A stretch of DNA of 64,000 nucleotides from Hymenobacter ginkgonis. GTDB taxonomy: Bacteria > Bacteroidota > Bacteroidia > Cytophagales > Hymenobacteraceae. The first letter of the stretch is position 1. Each line of letters starts with the position of its first letter. Positions 55,642-63,908 of the stretch are shown piece by piece. The translations under genes and the position numbers were made by a program. A model generated the notes under the pieces. That model was not told the DNA's origin, made no database searches, and was given only the letters and a program-made list of their open reading frames with translations. Where the stretch lies: the NCBI RefSeq assembly GCF_009755225.1, contig NZ_WQKZ01000005.1, positions 124,001 through 188,000 of the forward strand, written 5' to 3'.

Positions 55642-55688
55642 AATCTAGCGCGTTATGCTGAACCCAGGGAAGCATGACGCACTAGATT
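55642..55688. repeat. inverted repeat between urate oxidase and xdhC
   Basis: Arms 55642-55659 (AATCTAGCGCGTTATGCT) and 55671-55688 pair over 18 bases with two mismatches around an 11-base loop. The GCATGACGC in the right arm resembles the CATGACGTTC core of the repeat at 46326, so it may be a diverged relative. Confidence 0.65.
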
Positions 55689-55714
55689 AACCATTTATCA
55701 TTAACTATTAAAAA

Positions 55715-56674
55715 ATGCCTGCTACCCCCCGCGACCTGCCTGCCTGGACGCTGGCCGCCGACGCCCTACGCACCGGCCGGCTGGCCGCCCTGCTGTGCGT
55801 GGTGCAGAGCGAGGGAAGCAGCCCCGGCCGCCAGGGCTTTAAAATGGTGGTGACGGCTGAGGCCGTGGCTGGCTCCATTGGCGGGGGTATTATGGAGCAT
55901 AAATGGGTAGAGCTGGCTCGCCAGCGCCTGCGGGAAGGCGATAGCACGCCGCTGCTACGCCCCCAAATTCATCGGCGCGAGGCCCCCGCCGACCGCTCGG
56001 GCATGATGTGCGCCGGCGAACAAGAAGTGCTGCTGTGGCCCTTGCAAGTGGCCGATTTGCCGGTAGTTGAGGCTATTGAAACTGCTTTGCAAGACCTCGG
56101 CGGCGGTGCGTGGGAGGTGAGCGCCGCCACCGGCCTGCACCGGACAACGGAGGTGCCGGGCGCCTTCTACGATTACCAGCCTGGCCCGGCTTGGCGCTAC
56201 CGCGAGCAGCTGGGCTTTCGGGACCAGCTAACCATCGTGGGCGGCGGGCACGTCAGCCTGGCGCTGTCGCAACTAGCAGCCAATTTGGAGTTTGAAATAA
56301 CCGTCTTAGACGACCGCCCCGACTTGCCTACGCTCAGCGCCAACCACTTTGCCCACCACCGCCGGCAAGTAAACTATGAAACCCTGGCCCTACCCCCCGG
56401 CCCGCACCACTACGTAGTGGTCATGACGGTAGGCTACCGCACCGATGCCGTGGCCCTGCGGCAACTGCTAGGCCATAGTTACCGCTACCTTGGCGTGATG
56501 GGCAGCGCCACCAAAGTAGCCGAGTTGCGCCGGGTGCTGCGCGAAGAAGGCTTTGCCGAAGCCAACCTGGCCCGCCTGCGCGGCCCCATCGGCGTGCAGA
56601 TAAACAGCCGCCTACCCGAAGAAATCGCCGTGAGCGTGGCTGCCGAGTTGATTCGGGTGCGCAACGGGGGGTAG
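55715..56674 (+). CDS. xdhC: XdhC-family molybdoenzyme maturation protein
   Basis: Binds molybdopterin and helps insert the sulfurated cofactor into xanthine dehydrogenase. It has 319 residues. The N-terminal part has LCVVQSEGSSPGRQGFKMVV and GSIGGGIMEHKWVELA, the XdhC signatures, and the conserved Cys is in SGMMCAGEQEVLL. The C-terminal Rossmann part has LTIVGGGHVSLAL and VLDDRPDLPT. It lies after urate oxidase on the plus strand and closes the purine island. The last codons GGG GGG TAG form a GGGGTAGG with the next base. Confidence 0.94.
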   Translation: MPATPRDLPAWTLAADALRTGRLAALLCVVQSEGSSPGRQGFKMVVTAEAVAGSIGGGIMEHKWVELARQRLREGDSTPLLRPQIHRREAPADRSGMMCAGEQEVLLWPLQVADLPVVEAIETALQDLGGGAWEVSAATGLHRTTEVPGAFYDYQPGPAWRYREQLGFRDQLTIVGGGHVSLALSQLAANLEFEITVLDDRPDLPTLSANHFAHHRRQVNYETLALPPGPHHYVVVMTVGYRTDAVALRQLLGHSYRYLGVMGSATKVAELRRVLREEGFAEANLARLRGPIGVQINSRLPEEIAVSVAAELIRVRNGG

Positions 56675-56765
56675 GGCAAGTGGCTGGCTGATGGATATAG
56701 GTGCGTCTGTCATTGCGCAAGGAGCACTTAAGTGCCCGGTGCGCCTGCTGCCCCCAGCCTAAGCT

Positions 56766-56960
56766 TTAGTCGTGTGCGGGCGGTGCTGGCTGGTTTTTCT
56801 GAGCAAGGGCCGCCTGTTCATCCAGGTCGTCCAGCTTTTCTTCTTCGTGCCAAATTACTTCGGGAGTGAATAAGCCAGTCAGGGCCACCATATCTTCCAA
56901 AAAGTGGTCGTTGGCGGGCTGCTGGTCGTCGGCGGGGGGTAGGGAGGTGTTGGGTTGCAT
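56766..56960 (-). CDS. small acidic protein of unknown function
   Basis: A 64-residue protein when started at ATG 56960. It is rich in Asp, Glu, Gln and Pro, with EVIWHEEEKLDDLDEQAALAQ suggesting one amphipathic helix. No signal peptide, cysteine or known motif was seen. It lies downstream of the hexosaminidase gene on the same strand, after that gene's terminator, and convergent with xdhC. It could be a real small protein or chance coding; codon pattern is plausible but evidence is weak. Confidence 0.4.
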   Translation of the reverse strand: MQPNTSLPPADDQQPANDHFLEDMVALTGLFTPEVIWHEEEKLDDLDEQAALAQKNQPAPPAHD

Positions 56961-56974
56961 AAGCTGCTTACGCA

Positions 56975-57009
56975 AGAAAGGCCGGTGCCGGTTGTGGCGG
57001 GCACCGGCC
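56975..57009 (-). terminator. terminator of the hexosaminidase gene
   Basis: Perfect 10-bp stem GGCCGGTGCC / GGCACCGGCC with a ten-base loop, followed leftwards by TTTCTTGCG. It starts 11 bases past the stop of the leftward GH20 gene. Confidence 0.75.
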
Positions 57010-57019
57010 CTTCCGGCTG

Positions 57020-58960
57020 CTACATACCCACCAGCAGCCGCGCCGCACTTATAATGGCCAGCTCAGTTTGGCCAACCGGCTTTTGGGCGGCATCGAGTTG
57101 CAACTTGGCGGCGGCTTGCCAGGCAGCTAGCGCAGGTTGGCCCTGCGCTAGCTGCGTAAGGCGCTGGCTGAGCAGCCCCGCCACAATGCCGAGCTGCGCC
57201 GACAGCGGCGCGTACTCCGCCAGGCTGGGGCTAGTCACGAACAGGGGGGGTAGGGCCTCGGTAGCGTGCTGCCACTCGGCCACTTGCTGGCGCAGGCTAG
57301 CCAGCTGCCGGCTGCTAGCGGGCGACAGCGCGGGCGGCCCCGCCACCACCGGAAACGCGGGCACCACAATGCTAAGGCTCGCCAGCAGGCTATCTACGGT
57401 GGCCCCGAAGCGGCGCGCGACATCCGATTCGGCCGGGGCGGCGTCTACGAGGCGGGTCAGGGGCGTTTCGGTGGTATACTTAAAGCCTTGGAAATGGCGC
57501 TTATACTCCTTCACCGGTTCGGCAATGGCCGCTAGGGTTTGCAGGGCGGGTAGGGCAGCGGGGTAGGGGGCGGCCAGCTGGCGCAGCAGCGCAGCCGGAA
57601 CGCGGCGGTGGCGCAAGCCGAGCGCCTCCAGTTCTTCCGACACGAAAGCCAGGCGGCGGTACATATCGGGCACGTTTTGGGCGAGCGCGGCGGGGCTCCA
57701 GAGGCGCTCGGCCACGGCGGCGGCGCGGGGCCACACGCGGCTTTCGTAAATGACGCTGTCGGCAAATTCGCTCCACATGGCGGCCTCACCGCCCAGCACG
57801 CGGGCTTGCAGCGAGTCGGGCACGCCCTGCAAGGGGTCGGCGGCGTAGGAGGAAGCGGCCGTGAGGTAGAGGTCGAGGTAGTAGCCGTGGGCGCGCAGGG
57901 CGGGGTGGCCCTGGCGCGCCGCCTCGGCCACGCCTTTTGGGCCGCGCCAGCTTTCCACCATAATTGCCTGGGGCAGGTCGGGGCCCAAAATTTCATCCCA
58001 ACCAATCATCGTTTTACCCAGCTTTTGCAGCGTAACCAAAATGCGGCGGTTGAAATAATTTTGGAGCTGGTGCTTGTCGGGCACCGTGGTGCCGGTTTTT
58101 ACGAAGCCTTTCTGTTGCATAAAGGCCACAATGCGTGGGTTGTGGCGCCACTGCCGGCCGTCGTTTTCGTCGCCGCCAATGTGAAAATAAGGGTCCGGGA
58201 AAAGCCCACTCATCTCCGTCAGCACCGAGTCGAGCATGGTATAAGTGCCCTCCCGGGTAGGGTCGAGGGCAATGTTGAGCACGCCCCAGCGAATGGGCAC
58301 CGCTTTGATAGAGTCGTTGCAAGCCAGGCGGGGGTAGGCAGCCAGCAGCGCGCCGGTATGGCCCGGCAAGTCGAATTCGGGCACCACCCGAATGCCGCGC
58401 GCCTGGGCGTAGCGCACCACTTCGCGGACCTCGGCCTGGGTGTAGTAGCCCGTGGCGCCAGCCACAGTATGCAAGCGCGGAAACAGTTTACTCTCGACGC
58501 GCCAGCCCTGGTCGTCGCAGAGGTGCCAATGCAACACGTTGAGCTTCACGGCGGCCATGCCGTCGAGGTTGCGCTTTACCGCGGCCACCGGCTGAAAGTG
58601 CCGCGCCGCATCGAGCAGCAGCCCGCGCCAACGAAAGCGGGGCGCGTCTTGGATATCGCAAAACTGCGCCCGCCAGCCGCGCGGCGTGCTCTCAATCACC
58701 TGCCGAAACGTGGCCAGCCCGCGCTGAATACCCAGCGGCGACGCGGCCGTGAGGCTGGCCCCCGCCGCCGTAATGCGCAGGCGGTAGCTCTCGTCCGTGG
58801 AGGTAGCCGCGCCGGTGGTTTGGCGGCGCAAGGCGAGCAGCGGTGCCGTTTTGAAGGCGTAATAGCCAGCCAGCCAGCTGGCCTGCGCCGGCAGGGGTAG
58901 CAGCGGGCGCTGCGCCTGAGCAGTTAAGCTTACTAGTAGGAGCAGCACCAGGGTGCCCAT
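57020..58960 (-). CDS. beta-N-acetylhexosaminidase, GH20 family
   Basis: Exported glycoside hydrolase that removes terminal N-acetylglucosamine or N-acetylgalactosamine. I start it at ATG 58960 (646 residues), where MGTLVLLLLVSLTAQAQ is a clean signal peptide; a start at 59032 would add 24 residues. An N-terminal GH20b-like domain (about 20-120) precedes the TIM barrel. The catalytic Asp-Glu pair is in HIGGDEND, preceded by FPDPYF, and WHLCDDQGWRVESKLFP is another family signature. The C-terminal part (from about 480) is helical with Ala/Leu-rich stretches. A -7-like TACTTTTG (59045-59038) lies upstream. Confidence 0.9.
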   Translation of the reverse strand: MGTLVLLLLVSLTAQAQRPLLPLPAQASWLAGYYAFKTAPLLALRRQTTGAATSTDESYRLRITAAGASLTAASPLGIQRGLATFRQVIESTPRGWRAQFCDIQDAPRFRWRGLLLDAARHFQPVAAVKRNLDGMAAVKLNVLHWHLCDDQGWRVESKLFPRLHTVAGATGYYTQAEVREVVRYAQARGIRVVPEFDLPGHTGALLAAYPRLACNDSIKAVPIRWGVLNIALDPTREGTYTMLDSVLTEMSGLFPDPYFHIGGDENDGRQWRHNPRIVAFMQQKGFVKTGTTVPDKHQLQNYFNRRILVTLQKLGKTMIGWDEILGPDLPQAIMVESWRGPKGVAEAARQGHPALRAHGYYLDLYLTAASSYAADPLQGVPDSLQARVLGGEAAMWSEFADSVIYESRVWPRAAAVAERLWSPAALAQNVPDMYRRLAFVSEELEALGLRHRRVPAALLRQLAAPYPAALPALQTLAAIAEPVKEYKRHFQGFKYTTETPLTRLVDAAPAESDVARRFGATVDSLLASLSIVVPAFPVVAGPPALSPASSRQLASLRQQVAEWQHATEALPPLFVTSPSLAEYAPLSAQLGIVAGLLSQRLTQLAQGQPALAAWQAAAKLQLDAAQKPVGQTELAIISAARLLVGM

Positions 58961-59037
58961 TTTTGCCGATAAGGCTAGGTTGCCGAAGGAAAAGCGCTGT
59001 TGGTGCTCCAAACCAATCCAAAATCTCATCATTCAGC

Positions 59038-59045
59038 CAAAAGTA
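59038..59045 (-). promoter_or_regulatory. candidate -7 box for the hexosaminidase gene
   Basis: Read leftwards, TACTTTTG matches TAnnTTTG and would start transcription near 59033, about 70 bases before the chosen ATG. No TTTG at -33 was found. Confidence 0.35.
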
Positions 59046-59095
59046 CGGCCAGATTTTGCCCTCGGCTGGCCGATTACGCCCAACTTGCGACAACT

Positions 59096-60913
59096 ATGCG
59101 TTTGGCTACCGTTTCTATGAAAACTCCTTCTTGGCTGGCTTGGCTATTTTGCAGCTTGTTTCTGATAACAGTGGCTTTCGGCTATTTGCCGCGCCAGCAG
59201 GCAACGGGCACGGCGGCGGTTATCAGCTGGGATGTGTCGGGCTACTACCTCTACCTGCCGGCTATCTTCATTCACCACGACCTGCGAGAACTGCGTTTTC
59301 ACGAGCAAATGCTGCGCGACTACGCGCCTACCCCCGACTTTCAGCAGGCCTACCGGCACCCCGTTAGCGGGCACTACGTGCTGAAATATTCGGCGGGCTT
59401 GGCCGTGCAATTTCTGCCGTTTTTTTGGGTGGCCCACGCGCTAGCAGCGCCGCTGGGCTACCCCCCCGATGGCTTCTCACCCCCCTACCAAATGGCCATT
59501 TTGGCGGGCAGCGTGCTGATGGCAATCGTAGGCTTGGGGCTGGTGCGGCGCGCCCTGCGGCCTCGTTTTGGCGAGTGGCCCACGGCGCTTACCCTGCTGG
59601 CTATTATGCTAGGCACTAATTATTTGTGCTATAGCGCGTTGGCTGGCGCTATGGCGCACAACTGGCTTTTTACCTGGTACGCGGCTCTGCTGCTGCTAAC
59701 GCCCGCCTTCTACCGGCACCCTACCCTGGGCCGGGCGCTGGCCATCGGGGCCATCGTAGGCCTGATGACGCTCACTCGGCCCACCGATATTTTGGCAGTG
59801 TTGATTCCGCTGCTGTGGGGCCTGCGGCCCGAGCGGGGGGTAGGGCAGGCGCGGCTGGCTTTCTGGCGGCAGCACGCGGGCCTGCTGGTGGGCGCCGTGC
59901 TGGCGGGCGCTGCGGTGCTGAGCATTCAGCCGCTGTACTGGCACTATGTGGGCGGCGAGTGGGTTATCTACAGCTATCAAGACCAGGGCTTTAGCTGGTT
60001 GCAGCCACACTTCTGGAACGGTATTTTTAGCTTCGATAGCGGTTGGCTGTTGTATTCGCCGCTGCTGGTGGTAGCGCTGGTGGGGTTCGGGAGTTTGCGT
60101 CGGCAGCAGCCCGAAGCTTTTTGGGCGCTGCTAGTGTTTTTCGTCCTGTTTGCCTACATCGCCTTTGCCTGGGACGAGTGGCGCTACGGCGGTGCGCTTG
60201 GCCAGCGGGCTATGGTGCAGAGCTACGCCGTGCTGGCCTGGCCCTTTGCGGCGGCCCACCGGTGGCTGCTCGCCCGGCGGCCGTGGCTGCTCGCCTACGC
60301 GAGCTTGGCCATCGTGCTGTGCTACTACAGCGTGTGGCTCACGCACCAAGCGTACCGCGGCGGCTTGCTCTTCGTGGGCCAAATGAAAGGCGCCTATTGG
60401 TGGCGCATTTTGGGGCGCTACGACGTGCCGCGCGAAACCCGCCTGCTGCTCGACACCGACTTCGATTTTACGGGTACGCCGCGCCACTACCGTACCCTGT
60501 GGCGCCAAGATTTTGAGGCGCTGCCGGGTGCCACCTGCGCGCAGCCCGCGCTGCAAGGCCGCTGCTCGCTGGTGCTCGACGAGGCGCACCCTGCCAGCGC
60601 CGAGTACACGATTCCGGCGCGGCCGGGGCAATTTGAGTGGGTGCAAGGCAGCGCCTTGGCTTGCACCGACCGCGAAATCTGGAATTCGTGGGAAATGACG
60701 CAATTTGTGGTGCGCTTTTGCAAGGGCTCTGAGGTGATGCGCGAGCGCAGCGCCCGCTTTCAGCGCGTGCTGCTGCCCAACCGCGCCCAGCTATTGCGTT
60801 TCTATTTTCAAGCGCCGCCCGTTGAGTACGACCACATCACGGTCGTTTTCCTGCACGCCGGGCACACCGCCGTGCGGTTTGATAACGCCCAACTGGCTGC
60901 GTTTGACGAGTAA
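59096..60913 (+). CDS. multi-pass membrane protein, probable GT-C-type glycosyltransferase
   Basis: A 605-residue protein when started at ATG 59096 (59117 is also possible). About ten to eleven hydrophobic segments fill residues 10-450, and the last 150 residues form a soluble domain. The first periplasmic loop contains SWDVSGYYLYLPAIFIHHDL, reminiscent of the acidic first-loop motif of lipid-linked sugar transferases (ArnT/PMT-like, GT-C fold). Later TLTRPTDILAVLIPLLWG also fits. No cofactor motif is seen. The family call is by layout, so it is tentative. It is divergent from the GH20 gene and ends eight bases before the convergent DUF58 stop. Confidence 0.6.
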   Translation: MRLATVSMKTPSWLAWLFCSLFLITVAFGYLPRQQATGTAAVISWDVSGYYLYLPAIFIHHDLRELRFHEQMLRDYAPTPDFQQAYRHPVSGHYVLKYSAGLAVQFLPFFWVAHALAAPLGYPPDGFSPPYQMAILAGSVLMAIVGLGLVRRALRPRFGEWPTALTLLAIMLGTNYLCYSALAGAMAHNWLFTWYAALLLLTPAFYRHPTLGRALAIGAIVGLMTLTRPTDILAVLIPLLWGLRPERGVGQARLAFWRQHAGLLVGAVLAGAAVLSIQPLYWHYVGGEWVIYSYQDQGFSWLQPHFWNGIFSFDSGWLLYSPLLVVALVGFGSLRRQQPEAFWALLVFFVLFAYIAFAWDEWRYGGALGQRAMVQSYAVLAWPFAAAHRWLLARRPWLLAYASLAIVLCYYSVWLTHQAYRGGLLFVGQMKGAYWWRILGRYDVPRETRLLLDTDFDFTGTPRHYRTLWRQDFEALPGATCAQPALQGRCSLVLDEAHPASAEYTIPARPGQFEWVQGSALACTDREIWNSWEMTQFVVRFCKGSEVMRERSARFQRVLLPNRAQLLRFYFQAPPVEYDHITVVFLHAGHTAVRFDNAQLAAFDE

Positions 60914-60921
60914 CAAGCGGT

Positions 60922-62271
60922 CTATATCAGGCCGCGAGATTTGAATTCCAGGTACTTATTTATCGTGTTAGCCGTCAGTTGCTGCGGCGGTGTCAGCAGC
61001 GCGTGAATGCCGTAGCGCTGCAACTCCAGCACAATCTGGCGTTTTTCCTGCTGAAATTTCTCGGCAATGGTTTGGTTATACACGTCCACCGTCGTGTCAG
61101 CCGGCGCGTCTAAGAAGGTGCGCAGCTCGGTGTTTTCGAAGAATACCACCAGCAGCAAATGCGCCTTGCTGAGGCCGCGCAGGTAGGGTAGCTGCCGCTG
61201 CATACCCTGCAAGGTCTCAAAATTGGTGAACAGAATGAGCAGGCTACGCTGCTTCACCTTGGCCCGCACTGTGGCGTACAATAGCTCGTAGTCGGTTTCG
61301 AGGTACTGCGTTTTTTGGTGGTACAGCACCTCCAAAATAGTGCGCATGTGGCCCGCTCGGCGCTCGGCGGCCACGGTGGCGCCGGGCTTGTTCGAGAAGG
61401 TAATAAGGCCCGCCTTGTCGTGCTTGAGCAGCGCAATGTTGCTCATTACCAGCGTGGCATTGATGGCATAATCGAGCAAGCTCAGTCCTTCAAATGGCAT
61501 GCGCATCACCCGGCCCTTGTCGATGAGGCAGTATACTTGCTGGGCGCGCTCGTCCTGAAAGTGGTTGATTACCAGCGTATCGGTAGCGCCCGGAATGGTG
61601 CGCCGCGCACTGGCCTGCCAGTTGATGCTGCGCGGGTCGTCGCCGGCCACGTAGGGCCGCAGCTGCTCAAACTCCATGCTTTGCCCTACCCGCCGAATGC
61701 GCTTGATGCCCACCTCGGTGAGGCGGTTGTGGATGGCCAGCAGCTCGTACTGCCGCATCTGCAAAAAGGACGGGTACACCGGCACCACCCGCGCCTGGTC
61801 GAAGCGAAAGCGTCGCCGCACGAGCCCCAGCGGCGAGGCGGCGTACACGTTTAGCGCCCCAAACTCGTACTCGCCGCGCTTGGTGGGCCGCAGCTGGTAG
61901 CTGATAACCTGCGTTTGCCCCGGCAGCACGGTGGTTTCAAACAGCACGTCGCGCCGCTGAAACTGGTGCGGAATCTCGTCAATCACTTCCACCTGAATGC
62001 CAAAGCGGTAGCGATTTTCTATGAATAACCGCACGTCGTTGTCCGAACCGTTGGCCAGCTTATCGCCCATTTCCCGCCGCCCAAACACTGGCGCGGCCCT
62101 ACCCCCTGCTGGCACATAGAGGAGCGCCGCGTCGAGCAGCGTTAGCAGCGCAGCTGCGGCTAGCAGCACCTGCATCGGCCCCAGCAGCCAGGGTAGGAAA
62201 AACGCCACCACGAAGCCTACGATGAGCGCCGTGAGCAAGTAGAAAAAACGACGGGTTAGGAAAAAGCTCAT
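60922..62271 (-). CDS. DUF58 domain protein
   Basis: A 449-residue protein started at ATG 62271, with two adjacent N-terminal membrane helices (about 7-50) and a large cytoplasmic part. The DUF58 signature is PYVAGDDPRSINWQASARR, followed by a vWA-like fold (VYCLIDKGRVMRMPF). DUF58 proteins are standard partners of MoxR AAA+ ATPases and are thought to act in protein maturation or membrane-complex assembly. Its start overlaps the stop of the upstream NADAR gene by four bases. The intervening gene is unusual for this pair. Confidence 0.9.
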   Translation of the reverse strand: MSFFLTRRFFYLLTALIVGFVVAFFLPWLLGPMQVLLAAAALLTLLDAALLYVPAGGRAAPVFGRREMGDKLANGSDNDVRLFIENRYRFGIQVEVIDEIPHQFQRRDVLFETTVLPGQTQVISYQLRPTKRGEYEFGALNVYAASPLGLVRRRFRFDQARVVPVYPSFLQMRQYELLAIHNRLTEVGIKRIRRVGQSMEFEQLRPYVAGDDPRSINWQASARRTIPGATDTLVINHFQDERAQQVYCLIDKGRVMRMPFEGLSLLDYAINATLVMSNIALLKHDKAGLITFSNKPGATVAAERRAGHMRTILEVLYHQKTQYLETDYELLYATVRAKVKQRSLLILFTNFETLQGMQRQLPYLRGLSKAHLLLVVFFENTELRTFLDAPADTTVDVYNQTIAEKFQQEKRQIVLELQRYGIHALLTPPQQLTANTINKYLEFKSRGLI

Positions 62272-62819
62272 GGGCGGCGGAGTTGGTCGCGAACTTCCAT
62301 TAGGGCAAAGCCCAGTAAATTGGGCCCCTGCCAGCGGGCCGGATTCTCGGCATCGACGTGGTCGGCGGCCAAGCCAATCCCCCAAATGGTATCAACGGGG
62401 CTAGCCTCAACTAGCACCCGGTCGCCGGTGGCCAGCAGGAAAGTAAGCAGGTTTTTGTGCTGGCTGAACTTGTGGAAATTACCCGTCTTGACGATATCGT
62501 ACTTGTGAGCTTCCCAGACGTCGGGCACAAAGTCGTGAATCGCGCGCCCCAGTTTCTTGGCCTCGGCGGGGCTTTTAGCGGCCAAAATTTGGGCTAAAAC
62601 TGCGGCATCATCAAAAAGCCGAGCCTTCTCAGCCATCATCCAGTGCTCGGTTGAGCGGTACGTGACGCCGGCCACTACAAAGTCGGCTACCCACCATTGG
62701 CTAAGGCAAGATTTGGTGATAACACCATCTTTACTAGGCTGATGCCCCCAAAAGAAGAGGTACTTAACGCGGTGCTCTTGCGCGAGTTCGGCCAGCAGCC
62801 AGGCAGTAGAGTACGTCAT
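62268..62819 (-). CDS. NADAR-family protein (YbiA-like glycosidase)
   Basis: A 183-residue NADAR protein. Family motifs are all present: FFWGHQ (22-27), STEHWMMAEKARLF (56-69), KKLGR (88-92), KFSQHKNL (117-124), LLATGDRVLVEASP (128-141) and DTIWGIGL (143-150). Known members cleave N-glycosidic bonds; YbiA acts on riboflavin-pathway intermediates and others remove ADP-ribose from guanine in DNA. Which applies here is open. Its ATG (62819-62817) abuts the MoxR stop with zero spacing, and its stop overlaps the DUF58 ATG, so all three are translationally coupled. No ADP-ribosyltransferase gene is seen nearby. Confidence 0.9.
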   Translation of the reverse strand: MTYSTAWLLAELAQEHRVKYLFFWGHQPSKDGVITKSCLSQWWVADFVVAGVTYRSTEHWMMAEKARLFDDAAVLAQILAAKSPAEAKKLGRAIHDFVPDVWEAHKYDIVKTGNFHKFSQHKNLLTFLLATGDRVLVEASPVDTIWGIGLAADHVDAENPARWQGPNLLGFALMEVRDQLRRP

Positions 62820-63908
62820 CTAGCGGGGCACTTCTACCGATTGCACAATCGTTTTCACCACTTCATCCGCCGTGCCGCCTTCCATCTCGCGCTCGGGAGT
62901 GAGCATGATGCGGTGGCGCAACACCGGCGCGGCCAGAAACTGCACATCCTCAGGCGTCACGAAGTCGCGGCCGCGCAGGGCGGCCAGTGCTTTGGCGCCG
63001 TTGAGCAGCGCCAGGCTCGCGCGGGGCGAAGCGCCCAGGTACAGGGCTTTGTGGGCGCGGGTCTGGCCCACGATTTTGGCAATGTATTCGAGCACGTTGG
63101 CTTCCACGCGCTGCTGGCCTACCTGCTGGCGCAGTGCCGCCAGGTCGGTGGCCGTTAGCACCGGCTTCACCCGCTCGAGCGGCGTGCCGCCAAAGCCACT
63201 GTGGTGGCCCTGCAAAATCTGGATTTCCTCGGCTAGGGTTGGGTAGCCCACGTTCAGCTTGAAGAGGAAGCGGTCGAGCTGTGCCTCGGGCAAGCGGTAA
63301 GTACCTTCTTGCTCAATAGGGTTTTGCGTAGCCAGCACCACAAACGGCGACGCCATGCGGTGGGTACGGCCGTCCTGCGTCACGGTGCGCTCCTCCATCA
63401 CCTCAAACAGCGCCGATTGCGTTTTGGCCGGCGCGCGGTTGATTTCGTCAATCAGCACCACGCTGGCGAAAATGGGACCGGGCCGAAACTCAAAATCGCC
63501 CTGCGCCGGCCGAAAAATGCTGGTGCCGAGCACGTCGGCCGGCATCAGGTCGGGCGTAAACTGGATGCGGCTGAAGGGTACGTCGAGCGTGCGGGCTAGT
63601 AGCTTAGCGGTGAGGGTTTTGGCTACGCCCGGCACGCCTTCGAGCAGCACGTGCCCGTCGGCGAGCAAGGCCGTGAGTAGCAGTTGCAGCAAATCCTGCT
63701 GGCCCACAATCACCTGGCCGATTTGCGTGCGCACGGCCTCCGTGCGGGCCGTCAGCTGCGCAAGGTCGGTGCGCGGAGCAAAGCTGTTGGTGTTGCTGGC
63801 AGGGGTAGGAGCATCGGTGAGCAGCGCGTCGGGCGGGGTAGCCGGTAGGGGCAAGCTGGCGGCTGAGGTGGGGGGTAGGGTATCGTCGGTAGAAAGCTGC
63901 GGGTCCAT
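62820..63908 (-). CDS. MoxR-family AAA+ ATPase
   Basis: A 362-residue AAA+ protein when started at ATG 63908. A Pro/Thr/Ser-rich N-terminal tail of about 45 residues is followed by the ATPase core: Walker A GVPGVAKT, Walker B VLIDEINRAPAKTQ and the sensor-1 region LATQNPIEQEGTY. PEAQLDRFLF is the usual arginine-finger area, and the C-terminal lid has GASPRASLALL. MoxR ATPases act as chaperones with DUF58 or vWA partners. It is first in the MoxR-NADAR-DUF58 operon, whose promoter probably lies in 63909-64000. Confidence 0.94.
   Translation of the reverse strand: MDPQLSTDDTLPPTSAASLPLPATPPDALLTDAPTPASNTNSFAPRTDLAQLTARTEAVRTQIGQVIVGQQDLLQLLLTALLADGHVLLEGVPGVAKTLTAKLLARTLDVPFSRIQFTPDLMPADVLGTSIFRPAQGDFEFRPGPIFASVVLIDEINRAPAKTQSALFEVMEERTVTQDGRTHRMASPFVVLATQNPIEQEGTYRLPEAQLDRFLFKLNVGYPTLAEEIQILQGHHSGFGGTPLERVKPVLTATDLAALRQQVGQQRVEANVLEYIAKIVGQTRAHKALYLGASPRASLALLNGAKALAALRGRDFVTPEDVQFLAAPVLRHRIMLTPEREMEGGTADEVVKTIVQSVEVPR

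Noticed and set aside
57608..58900. Long plus-strand frame (430 residues) opposite the GH20 gene
   Set aside because: It has Ala/His/Arg-rich composition with no motif, and mirrors the third-codon G/C bias of the hexosaminidase gene on the other strand.
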